Notes: generated by a model from the sequence alone, not told the origin. 18,513 nucleotides of DNA from an uncultured Nocardiaceae bacterium (GCA_936936565.1 CAKZIX010000055.1:1-18513), one strand, 5' to 3'. Shown: positions 1 to 6,014, numbered from the stretch's first letter. Program-made: numbers and translations.

Positions 1-1192
1 AATCGCTGCAGTCCGATCCATCGCGTGAGCGGCGGCGGTGGCGATTGCGGGCACAGCACATGCGGCAGGTGCAGCAGTCGCCCAGCCACGACAGGCAGCC
101 ACCGCCGCGCCGCGTGGGTGGCTGCTGCTGGTACGGCTGGTCGGGCCGGTCGAAATCGAACGGCGGCTGGCTTGGGTCGTATGGGGACTGCTGGCCGGGA
201 CCGAAAGGCGGCTGCTGGTTCGGACCGTGCGGCGGCTGTTCGGCGGGAGCGTGTGGCGGGCGCGGGGCTGGGCCGTACGGCGGCTGCTGGCCTGGGCCGA
301 ACGGCGGCTGGGGACCGGGACCGTACGGGCCGGGATGGCCGCCATGGGTGCAGCTGGGCTCGAACACCCAGTTCACGGCGGTGCGCAGCTCGTGCACGAG
401 CAGCCGGTGTACCAGCGCCGAATCGTCGAACTCGGTGTGTCGCAACGCATCCGCGACGTCGGCGACCGCGGCGTCGCACAGCCCGCGGGCCGCAGGCACC
501 GTGGTTGCGGTGGCCGCCAGCGGATTCCACGCGCCCCGCCGGGCGTCGGCATCACGATCTTCGACGGCATCGAGCACGTGCGCGATGCGCCCGATCGAAC
601 GGCCGACGACCGCAAGGGGTTCGGCGTTGCCGGGCCGGCCGGTGAGTACGGCGGTGTGCGCGACGGCCAGGCCGGTCGCCAGCTCGGTGGGCGCGGTGAC
701 CGTGGTCAGCGCATCGCCGCGTTTGGCCGCCGATTCCACCGCACGCTGCGCCCGCAGCGCGTCGGTGAGCAGGTCGGTGTCGAAACCGATTGCGGCCCCG
801 CTGATCCGGCCTTGACGCGACCAGCGCTGGGCCATCTGGCGCGCCGACGGTGCCAGCACGCGCGGGGTGTCGGCGTCCTCGACATGATCGCGTGCCTTCG
901 CCGCGGCCAGCGTGAGCGACACGGCGGCCGCGAGCTGCGCGCCCGGCCCGGTGGCGACGGAGGCGGTGCGGAACCCGCGCAGGGCGCAGGGTCCCGCGGT
1001 GCGCCGCGGCGCGCTGCGATCCTGCGCCTCGACGAGCGCCGAGACGACGAGCGCGTCGAGATTGGTGACGACGCGCGCGAGGTGCCCGTGCTCGTCGCGA
1101 AGCGCCAGGCACAGCCCGCACAAGTGGGCGCGCCAGGCCTCGAACATGTCGTCGCCGAGGCGGTGCCGGCACGGTCGAATCATTCCGAACAT
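1..1192 (-). CDS. DUF5685 family protein with Pro/Gly/Gln repeats and Cys-rich tail (3' end outside window)
   Basis: The ATG at 1192-1190 opens a frame that stays open to the window edge (about 397 codons), so the C-terminus is missing. The N-terminus MFGMIRPCRH followed by HLCGLC (residues 23-28) and LALRDEHG matches my memory of DUF5685 proteins, whose function is unknown. The first ~270 residues are mostly helical, rich in Ala/Arg, with scattered Cys and His that could bind metal (inference). Residues ~289-340 are an octapeptide repeat of PPYGPxQQ type, followed by a cysteine-rich segment near residues 364-380 (including CCTCRMCC) and an Arg-rich tail. The gene diverges from rarA with only 33 bp between the start codons. 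A -10-like GATACT lies 7 nt before the ATG, so the mRNA may be leaderless. Family assignment is fairly sure; the role is unknown. Confidence 0.8.
   Translation of the reverse strand, partial: MFGMIRPCRHRLGDDMFEAWRAHLCGLCLALRDEHGHLARVVTNLDALVVSALVEAQDRSAPRRTAGPCALRGFRTASVATGPGAQLAAAVSLTLAAAKARDHVEDADTPRVLAPSARQMAQRWSRQGRISGAAIGFDTDLLTDALRAQRAVESAAKRGDALTTVTAPTELATGLAVAHTAVLTGRPGNAEPLAVVGRSIGRIAHVLDAVEDRDADARRGAWNPLAATATTVPAARGLCDAAVADVADALRHTEFDDSALVHRLLVHELRTAVNWVFEPSCTHGGHPGPYGPGPQPPFGPGQQPPYGPAPRPPHAPAEQPPHGPNQQPPFGPGQQSPYDPSQPPFDFDRPDQPYQQQPPTRRGGGCLSWLGDCCTCRMCCARNRHRRRSRDGSDCSD
162..326 (-). repeat. 24-bp in-frame tandem repeat coding for octapeptides
   Basis: On the plus strand, GGCGGCTG-like units begin at 183, 207, 231, 255, 279 and 303, exactly 24 bp apart, with a shorter 21-bp unit at 162. 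On the coding strand they give proline/glycine/glutamine octapeptides (PPYGPxxQ type) in the C-terminal part of the DUF5685 protein. The period is a multiple of three, so changes in copy number keep the frame. The region is probably disordered. Confidence 0.8.
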
Positions 1193-1199
1193 GAGCACG

Positions 1200-1218
1200 A
1201 GTATCGGGCGAGTACGGT
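1200..1218. promoter_or_regulatory. Divergent leaderless promoter pair between the DUF5685 gene and rarA
   Basis: Plus strand: TACGGT (1213-1218) is followed by 7 nt and then the rarA GTG at 1226. Minus strand: GATACT (1205-1200) is followed by 7 nt and then the ATG at 1192. Transcription would start on or next to each start codon, and neither gene has a clear Shine-Dalgarno sequence. The -35 regions would lie in the opposite coding sequence and are not well conserved. This is inference from spacing. Confidence 0.45.
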
Positions 1219-1225
1219 CGGGACC

Positions 1226-2581
1226 GTGCAGAATTCCGACGATCTGGGACTGTTCGACACCGTGTCACCGCCCACCACGGCGGCCTCGGTGGCGGCGCCG
1301 CTCGCCGTCCGGATGCGCCCGACCAGCCTGTCGGAGGTGCTCGGCCAGGACCACCTGCTCGGTCCGCGCGCGCCGCTGCGCCGGCTCGTGGAGGGCTCGG
1401 GGGCGGCGTCGGTGCTGCTGTTCGGTCCGCCCGGAACCGGGAAAACCACACTGGCGTCGATGATTTCGCACGCCACCGGGCGCCGTTTCGAGGCGCTGTC
1501 GGCGCTGTCGGCGGGGGTCAAGGAGGTGCGCGCCGTCATCGATTTGGCGCGCAAACGGCTGCTGCACGGCGAGCAGACGGTGCTGTTCATCGACGAGGTG
1601 CACCGGTTCTCCAAGACGCAGCAGGACGCGCTGCTCGCGGCCGTCGAGAACCGGGTGGTGCTGCTGGTGGGCGCAACCACGGAGAATCCGTCGTTCTCGG
1701 TGGTCTCGCCGTTGTTGTCGCGGTCGCTGGTTCTGCAGCTGCGTCCGCTCACCGACGACAACATCCGGACCTTGCTGCGCCGCGCGGTCACCGATCCGCG
1801 CGGACTCGCCGGGGCCTACGAGTTGGCCGACGACGCGCTCGAGCACATCGTCCGGATCGCCGGCGGCGATGCCCGGCGCGCGCTGACTGCCCTGGAAGCG
1901 GCCGCGGACGCGGCCGGCGGAGCCGGTGTGGAGGATGGATCGCACGCCGTGGTCACTCTGGAACTGGTCGAGGCAAGCGTCGACAAGGCGGCGGTGCGCT
2001 ACGACCGCGACGGCGACCAGCACTACGACGTGATCAGCGCGTTCATCAAGTCCATCCGCGGCTCCGACGTCGACGCCGCGCTGCACTATCTGGCGAGAAT
2101 GCTGGTGGCGGGCGAGGATCCGCGATTCGTGGCCCGCCGGCTGATGATTCACGCCAGCGAAGACATCGGCATGGCCGACCCGACGGCGCTGCTGGTGGCC
2201 ACCGCCGCCGCGCAGACGGTGCAGCTCATCGGCATGCCGGAGGCGCAGATCACGTTGGCGCACGCCACGATTCACCTCGCGACAGCACCGAAATCGAACG
2301 CGGTGGTGGCCGCCATCGGGGCTGCAATGTCGGACGTGCGCGCCGGCAAGATCGGCCTCGTGCCGCCGCACCTGCGTGACGGGCACTACGCAGGCGCGGC
2401 GCAGCTCGGCAGCGCCATCGGCTATCGGTATCCGCACGATCACCCGGGAGCCGTTGTGCCGCAACAGTATGCGCCCGACGAGCTGGTCGGCACCGACTAT
2501 TACAAGCCGACCGAGTACGGCAACGAACGCGACATCTCCGCGCGCGTGGCCAAGATCCGCCGGATAGTCCGCGGCGAGTAG
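1226..2581 (+). CDS. rarA: Replication-associated recombination protein A (RarA/MgsA AAA+ ATPase)
   Basis: The 451-aa protein carries an AAA+ module: Walker A GPPGTGKTT (67-75), Walker B LFIDEVHRF (120-128) and sensor GATTENPSF (149-157). The RarA clamp-loader-like C-terminal part includes YDVISAFIKSIRGSDVDAAL, ASEDIGMADP and APKSNAV. These are hallmark RarA segments, and the length is normal. RarA is a homotetrameric ATPase of the clamp-loader clade that acts at stalled replication forks. The GTG at 1226 is chosen because the similarity starts right after it and a TACGGT -10 lies 7 nt upstream. The frame is open back to 38, but that stretch is antisense to the DUF5685 gene. Residues DLGLFD (6-11) resemble a sliding-clamp-binding motif. 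The gene is followed by a long hairpin. Confidence 0.95.
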   Translation: MQNSDDLGLFDTVSPPTTAASVAAPLAVRMRPTSLSEVLGQDHLLGPRAPLRRLVEGSGAASVLLFGPPGTGKTTLASMISHATGRRFEALSALSAGVKEVRAVIDLARKRLLHGEQTVLFIDEVHRFSKTQQDALLAAVENRVVLLVGATTENPSFSVVSPLLSRSLVLQLRPLTDDNIRTLLRRAVTDPRGLAGAYELADDALEHIVRIAGGDARRALTALEAAADAAGGAGVEDGSHAVVTLELVEASVDKAAVRYDRDGDQHYDVISAFIKSIRGSDVDAALHYLARMLVAGEDPRFVARRLMIHASEDIGMADPTALLVATAAAQTVQLIGMPEAQITLAHATIHLATAPKSNAVVAAIGAAMSDVRAGKIGLVPPHLRDGHYAGAAQLGSAIGYRYPHDHPGAVVPQQYAPDELVGTDYYKPTEYGNERDISARVAKIRRIVRGE

Positions 2582-2601
2582 CCGCGCGCTTTCGACGCCA
2601 A

Positions 2602-2653
2602 CGAGCGCGTAGTTGTCGCGGTCCGGTTTTCGGCCGGGACAACTACGCGCTCG
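2602..2653. terminator. Long perfect hairpin between convergent rarA and alpha/beta hydrolase
   Basis: The left arm at 2602-2617 (core GAGCGCGTAGTTGTC) is exactly complementary to 2638-2653. The 20-nt interval contains a partly pairable CGGTCC/GGCCG. A 16-bp perfect stem between two convergent genes could act as a bidirectional terminator, without a long U-tract. The right arm lies inside the first unit of the 56/57-bp tandem repeat. Confidence 0.55.
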
Positions 2654-2740
2654 ATCGGGTGAATGCCGCTACGCCAGTACCTGTTTCGGTCGCAACAACG
2701 TCGCGCTCGATCGGGCCGAATGCCGCTACGCCAGCACCTG
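2628..2740. repeat. Tandem 56/57-bp direct repeat reaching into the hydrolase 3' end
   Basis: Unit 1 is 2628-2683 and unit 2 is 2684-2740, head to tail with no gap, about 86 percent identical by eye. Both begin TTTCGG and share GCGCTCGATCGGG, GAATGCCGCTACGCCAG and ACCTG. Unit 2 contains the real hydrolase stop codon and the codons just before it. Unit 1 is a second copy of that gene end, with its own in-register TAG, placed downstream of the gene. Confidence 0.85.
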
Positions 2741-3541
2741 GACGAGGGTGTTGGTGAACGGCTTCGGCTTGATCATGTGCGACATGCCCGAGACGGTGGC
2801 CGACTCGGAGCCGGGAATCGCTGCGGCCGTTGCGGTTACGGCCTTGCGCAGCTTGTCCGGGCTCTTGCCGCCGATCAGCACGGCGGTGGGCATCGAGATC
2901 GACGCCGCCACGTCGGACGGGACCTGCCACGCCGTGCGTTCGGCGAGTGCGATGTCGTAGGGCAGGGTGTGCGCCGAGGCGCGAGTCCCGTTCCAGCCCT
3001 TACGCATCACCGTTTTCATCAGCAGCATGAAGAACCCCGGCACTCCGACCAGCGACATGAAGAACTCCACCGCGTCGCCGCGCCGATCCTCCGCGATCAT
3101 CTGCTGGAGCCGGGCCACCGCGTCGGGCGGGGCGGCGGCGTCGGCGCCGGTGAGCGGCGGCTCGAACAGCGCCAGCTTGGCCGGCTTCGCACCGGCCTGC
3201 ACCGCATACATCGCCAGGATCGCGCCGGACGAGATACCGAGCACATACGGATCGCCGCCGGCCGCATCGAGCACCGCCTGCAAGTCCTCGATCTCCCGTT
3301 CGATCTCGACCGGCTTGCGCGCCTTGGCATTCGCGATCGCCTCGGCGGTGCCTTCGCTGGCGCCGCGACCGCGGCGATCGTAGGCGTACACGGTGAAATG
3401 CCGTGCCAGCTCCGGCAACAACGTGGGCATCGCGCCGAATCCGCGGTGGCACAACGCGCCGTCGACGACAACCAGCGCCGGGCCGGAACCCGTTGTCTCG
3501 TAAGCGATTCGGGTAGCGTCTGCAGAACTTGCGGTAGGCAT
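2726..3541 (-). CDS. Alpha/beta hydrolase
   Basis: The 271-aa protein has the alpha/beta-hydrolase fold: a VVVDGALCHRG oxyanion strand-loop (24-34), YAYDRRGRGAS (52-62), nucleophile elbow GISSG with Ser104 (102-106), and a late SHMIKP with likely catalytic His255. Asp229, after the LIGGKSPD strand, is a candidate acid. There is no signal peptide, so it is probably cytosolic. The substrate cannot be told from sequence; such proteins are often annotated as esterases or hydrolases. It starts 4 nt after the stop of the YCII-domain gene, so the two are almost certainly co-transcribed. The last codons (QVLA and stop) lie in a tandem repeat whose second copy is just downstream. Confidence 0.88.
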   Translation of the reverse strand: MPTASSADATRIAYETTGSGPALVVVDGALCHRGFGAMPTLLPELARHFTVYAYDRRGRGASEGTAEAIANAKARKPVEIEREIEDLQAVLDAAGGDPYVLGISSGAILAMYAVQAGAKPAKLALFEPPLTGADAAAPPDAVARLQQMIAEDRRGDAVEFFMSLVGVPGFFMLLMKTVMRKGWNGTRASAHTLPYDIALAERTAWQVPSDVAASISMPTAVLIGGKSPDKLRKAVTATAAAIPGSESATVSGMSHMIKPKPFTNTLVQVLA

Positions 3542-3545
3542 GGCG

Positions 3546-3914
3546 TTACTCGAAGTCGCTGTATTCGGTGATGCGGCGGATCTCCACGTCGACGTTGGTC
3601 GCCATGTCCGAGAAGCACTCCAGGAACCGGCGCGCCCACTCCACCGCCTCGTCCTGCGAGCGCAGATCGAGCATCACGAAACCGCCGATGACCTCCTTGG
3701 CCTCCGCGTACGGGCCGTCGCTTTCGGAGATCTTGCCGTTGTTCAGTGTGATCTTGGTGCCGGTGTCCGGGTGCTGCAGGCCCTCGCCGGCGAGCAGGAT
3801 GCCGGCCTTGTTCATCTGCTCGAGCATCGCGCCCATGCGCTCGTTGAATTCCGCCGGCGGCGGGTTGTCCTTGGTGTAGTAGGTGTCGGTGTAGTGCATG
3901 AGCATGTAGCGCAT
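3546..3914 (-). CDS. YCII/DGPF-domain protein
   Basis: The 122-aa protein is a single YCII-type ferredoxin-like domain: MRYMLMHYTD strand, a central helix with FNERMGAMLEQM, and the diagnostic DGPYAEAKEVIGGF (66-79). A C-terminal helix-strand with EIRRI follows. The DGPF subgroup is often found next to ECF sigma factors, but none is visible here; its biochemical function is not established. The ATG at 3914 is preferred over an upstream in-frame start at 3950 because AAGGAGAAG lies just before it and the conserved fold begins there. The TAA is 4 nt before the hydrolase ATG, giving a two-gene operon. Confidence 0.9.
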   Translation of the reverse strand: MRYMLMHYTDTYYTKDNPPPAEFNERMGAMLEQMNKAGILLAGEGLQHPDTGTKITLNNGKISESDGPYAEAKEVIGGFVMLDLRSQDEAVEWARRFLECFSDMATNVDVEIRRITEYSDFE

Positions 3915-4041
3915 CGAGCTTCTCCTTGGTCGTGGTGACGTGATCACCAACGCGTCGAACGGGCAACACCGAAATCGACAGCGATCCTAGGAAAAAGTTC
4001 GCACAGCGGCGGCGCCGCCCACCCCGGCAACGACATGGCGT

Positions 4042-4084
4042 TTAAGTCAGCCTTAAGGAACCGGTCAGCGCAGGGCGCGAATCT
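4042..4084 (+). promoter_or_regulatory. Promoter with 11-bp-spaced TTAAG direct repeat (upstream paralogue)
   Basis: TTAAG at 4042-4046 and again at 4053-4057 form a direct repeat with an 11-bp period. GGTCAGCGC follows, then a candidate -10 GAATCT at 4079-4084. The same layout, with the same distances, precedes the second paralogue at 5418-5460. Direct half-sites one helical turn apart next to a -35 region are typical of OmpR/PhoB-family regulators; the regulator here is unknown. Confidence 0.5.
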
Positions 4085-4118
4085 CTTGTCAACGACAACG
4101 AGAGCAAAGGAAACGAAC

Positions 4119-4625
4119 ATGATCCGCACCGCCGCCACCCTGATCGCCGCCACCGCCGCTGCCACCACGCTCGGCCTGGCCGCCGCCGGCACCGCCGCCG
4201 CCGACTCCTACACCGGCAAGCCCGGACATGCCCTGGTCGCCACCGCTCAGTGCAACCACGACGACAAGGATGTGGTCATCCGCTTCGACGCCCCCATCAT
4301 CTACGCCCAGGCCGGCTTCCTGCCCGGAGAAAACCAGCAGATCCGCTACCGCACCGTCGTCGGCGACCTCAAAACCGGCGACATCGTCGCCGTCACCGAA
4401 TACAAGCAAGGATTCGCCGAACTCGACAAGCCCGCCAAACTCGCCGACACCGGCGAACTGCGCCTGACCCGCACCACCGACCGCAACCAATTCGTCGCCA
4501 TCCAGCAAGTCGAATGGCTGGCCCCCAACCAGCAGACCGCCGTCGCCACCGCCGACCTCTACGCCACCGCCTACAAGATCAAAGACGGCCGCAAAGACCT
4601 CGGCACCTTCAAGATCTGCCAGTAG
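4119..4625 (+). CDS. Small secreted protein, upstream copy of a near-identical pair
   Basis: The 168-aa protein begins with a Sec signal peptide (MIRTA, Ala-rich hydrophobic core, likely cleavage after Ala28 in TAAA-DS). The mature chain of 140 aa has two cysteines, one in AQCNHDD and one four residues from the end of the sequence (KICQ), probably forming a disulfide. It is predicted to be beta-rich with no membrane anchor, so it should be exported. I do not recognise the family. The ATG at 4119 follows an AAAGGA ribosome-binding site and is the only start that gives a proper signal peptide; an in-frame ATG at 4035 lies upstream of the promoter. The mature part differs from the gene at 5495 by one Ile/Val exchange. 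The promoter is shared in type, and a perfect hairpin terminator follows. Confidence 0.88.
   Translation: MIRTAATLIAATAAATTLGLAAAGTAAADSYTGKPGHALVATAQCNHDDKDVVIRFDAPIIYAQAGFLPGENQQIRYRTVVGDLKTGDIVAVTEYKQGFAELDKPAKLADTGELRLTRTTDRNQFVAIQQVEWLAPNQQTAVATADLYATAYKIKDGRKDLGTFKICQ
4344..4624 (+). repeat. 281-bp direct repeat, copy 1
   Basis: This stretch is identical base for base to 5717-5997. It covers the 3' two thirds of the secreted-protein gene and ends inside the stop codon (TAG here, TAA in the other copy). Confidence 0.9.
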
Positions 4626-4640
4626 AGACTCGACCGCCGA

Positions 4641-4669
4641 CCGGCTGGATGCCCAACGCATCCAGCCGG
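4641..4669. terminator. Intrinsic hairpin between secreted protein and DUF732 gene
   Basis: CCGGCTGGATGC (4641-4652), a 5-nt loop, and the exact complement at 4658-4669, extendable by one A-T pair on the outside and followed by TTT. It lies between two convergent genes and can serve both. Confidence 0.75.
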
Positions 4670-4684
4670 TTTCGGCGTCCGCAG

Positions 4685-5263
4685 CTAGCGCGTCGGGCTC
4701 GCACCCAGGTGCGAGGATTGCCCGGCGCAGAACAATTTCACGGACGCGGCGATCAGGGCGACGGCCTGTGGTTCGGTCAGGTTCTTGCCGATGGCGATCT
4801 GCCCGTTGCGTGCCTTGTCGACCACGTGCTCGATCGCGGCGCCGGATTCGAACTCGTTGCAGACACGGCGGCCGGTGACGATGGCCTCGCCCGGGCTGTC
4901 GAATGTGATTCCGGCGCGTTCGAGCCCGAAGACATAGACGCGCTCCTCGGCCGACAACGTCTGGGGCACACCGGTTGCGGGTGTGGACGTCGGCGTGGCG
5001 GTCGGTGTAACCGACGATGTCGCCGGAGCGCTCGAGGCCCGGGCCGCGGAAGACGTTGACGCCGAAGTGGTTTCACCGTTCTCGTGGTCGCCGCCGAACA
5101 GTTCCATTCCGACGACGACGGCCGCGACGACGACTAATACAGCGACGATCGCGGCGATGATCCAGGTAGTGCGGTTCGACGCCGTCGACCCCGCCGGTAC
5201 GGGCGGCTGCGCTCCGGTTCGCGGCATCTCGCCCGAGGCCTCACCGGAACCGGGATGCGACAT
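4685..5263 (-). CDS. Membrane-anchored DUF732 protein
   Basis: The 192-aa protein has a short cytoplasmic N-terminus (1-32) and one hydrophobic segment (about 34-56, WIIAAIVAVLVVVAAVVVG). A Ser/Thr/Ala/Pro-rich linker (about 62-100) leads to a C-terminal DUF732 domain. In that domain one sees AGITFDSPGEAIVTGRRVC and LTEPQAVALIAASVKLFC, so the two conserved cysteines of the family are present. DUF732 domains are common in mycobacterial and nocardial exported proteins; their function is unknown. The topology suggests an outward-facing domain. The ATG at 5263 is preceded closely by GGAGAG. The gene lies opposite to and between the two near-identical secreted-protein genes. A palindrome at 5321-5339 lies about where its -35 region should be. 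Confidence 0.85.
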   Translation of the reverse strand: MSHPGSGEASGEMPRTGAQPPVPAGSTASNRTTWIIAAIVAVLVVVAAVVVGMELFGGDHENGETTSASTSSAARASSAPATSSVTPTATPTSTPATGVPQTLSAEERVYVFGLERAGITFDSPGEAIVTGRRVCNEFESGAAIEHVVDKARNGQIAIGKNLTEPQAVALIAASVKLFCAGQSSHLGASPTR

Positions 5264-5320
5264 GTCTCTCCATTCGCCGAATGTGCCTATCAGATAAGGA
5301 CTTCCCCCTGTACGGGCGAA

Positions 5321-5339
5321 GCATACCCATTGGGTATGC
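5321..5339. promoter_or_regulatory. Perfect palindromic operator candidate GCATACCC-N3-GGGTATGC
   Basis: 8-bp arms with a 3-bp centre form a perfect inverted repeat. It lies about 60 bp upstream of the DUF732 start and some 20 bp upstream of an AT-richer stretch (TTATCTGATAGG on the minus strand) that may hold its -10. The ATACCC/GGGTAT core resembles operators of CsoR/CstR-type repressors, but other dimeric repressors are possible. Confidence 0.45.
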
Positions 5340-5354
5340 GGGACTGAGTGCCCA

Positions 5355-5402
5355 GTTTCGGCGTCGACAGGGCCGAAACCGCCACTTTCGCCCCGAAAGT
5401 GG
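5355..5402. other. Two adjacent perfect inverted repeats
   Basis: GTTTCGGC (5355-5362) pairs with GCCGAAAC (5372-5379). Two bases later CCACTTTCG (5382-5390) pairs with CGAAAGTGG (5394-5402) around a 3-nt loop. Both sit in the DUF732/secreted-protein intergenic region, just upstream of the TTAAG promoter. They could be a REP-like dispersed element or protein-binding dyads. Confidence 0.6.
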
Positions 5403-5417
5403 GCGCTGCGTCCCGCC

Positions 5418-5460
5418 TTAAGTCCGTCATAAGCATTCGGTCAGCGCGGTCGAGCAATCT
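5418..5460 (+). promoter_or_regulatory. Promoter with 11-bp-spaced TTAAG/ATAAG direct repeat (downstream paralogue)
   Basis: TTAAG at 5418-5422 and ATAAG at 5429-5433 have the same 11-bp period as at 4042-4057. CGGTCAGCGC follows, then the candidate -10 CAATCT at 5455-5460. The gap from second half-site to -10 is the same in both promoters (21 bp). The leader from TTGTCAACGAC to the ribosome-binding site is also identical in both. Confidence 0.5.
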
Positions 5461-5494
5461 TTTGTCAACGACAACGAGAGCAAAGGAAACCATC

Positions 5495-5998
5495 ATGATC
5501 CGCACCGCCGCCCTGATCGCCACCGCTGCCGCCGCCGGCACCCTCGCCCTGGCCACCGCAGGCACCGCCGCCGCCGACTCCTACACCGGCAAGCCCGGAC
5601 ACGCCCTGGTCGCCACCGCCCAGTGCAACCACGACGACAAGGATGTGGTCATCCGCTTCGACGCCCCCATCGTCTACGCCCAGGCCGGCTTCCTGCCCGG
5701 GGAAAACCAGCAGATTCGCTACCGCACCGTCGTCGGCGACCTCAAAACCGGCGACATCGTCGCCGTCACCGAATACAAGCAAGGATTCGCCGAACTCGAC
5801 AAGCCCGCCAAACTCGCCGACACCGGCGAACTGCGCCTGACCCGCACCACCGACCGCAACCAATTCGTCGCCATCCAGCAAGTCGAATGGCTGGCCCCCA
5901 ACCAGCAGACCGCCGTCGCCACCGCCGACCTCTACGCCACCGCCTACAAGATCAAAGACGGCCGCAAAGACCTCGGCACCTTCAAGATCTGCCAGTAA
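5495..5998 (+). CDS. Small secreted protein, downstream copy of a near-identical pair
   Basis: The 167-aa protein has a Sec signal peptide (MIRTAALIAT, Ala-rich core, likely cleavage after Ala27 in TAAA-DS) and a 140-aa mature chain with two cysteines. Apart from Val in place of Ile in DAPIVYAQ, the mature chain equals that of the gene at 4119. The signal peptides differ by several substitutions and one residue of length. The gene follows the same AAAGGA ribosome-binding site and the same promoter type. The mature coding region shows only five base differences, all in its first ~120 bases. That pattern suggests recent duplication or gene conversion. I do not recognise the family. A hairpin terminator follows. 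Confidence 0.88.
   Translation: MIRTAALIATAAAAGTLALATAGTAAADSYTGKPGHALVATAQCNHDDKDVVIRFDAPIVYAQAGFLPGENQQIRYRTVVGDLKTGDIVAVTEYKQGFAELDKPAKLADTGELRLTRTTDRNQFVAIQQVEWLAPNQQTAVATADLYATAYKIKDGRKDLGTFKICQ
5717..5997 (+). repeat. 281-bp direct repeat, copy 2
   Basis: Identical to 4344-4624. The two copies are 1373 bp apart in direct orientation and flank the DUF732 gene. Confidence 0.9.
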
Positions 5999-6014
5999 CG
6001 ACCACCTGGCGCAC

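Noticed and set aside
38..1225. Open plus-strand frame continuous with rarA, suggesting a fusion protein of 847 aa
   Set aside because: The upstream part is low-complexity Arg/Gly-rich sequence antisense to the DUF5685 gene, whose minus-strand product has clear family motifs. RarA similarity starts at 1226.
2613..2960. Plus-strand ORF of 115 codons containing a duplicated CRYAST-like peptide
   Set aside because: The internal peptide repeat is only the translation of the 56/57-bp DNA repeat; the rest is antisense to the hydrolase.
3928..3952. Short dyad GGTGA-N5-TCACC upstream of the YCII gene as an operator
   Set aside because: 5-bp arms are too short to stand out in GC-rich DNA, and nothing else supports it.
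3944..5565. Similar minus-strand ORFs opposite the two secreted-protein starts (3944-4192 and 5290-5565), looking like conserved small proteins
   Set aside because: Their similarity comes from the duplicated promoter and signal-peptide DNA. They have no independent start signals or domains.
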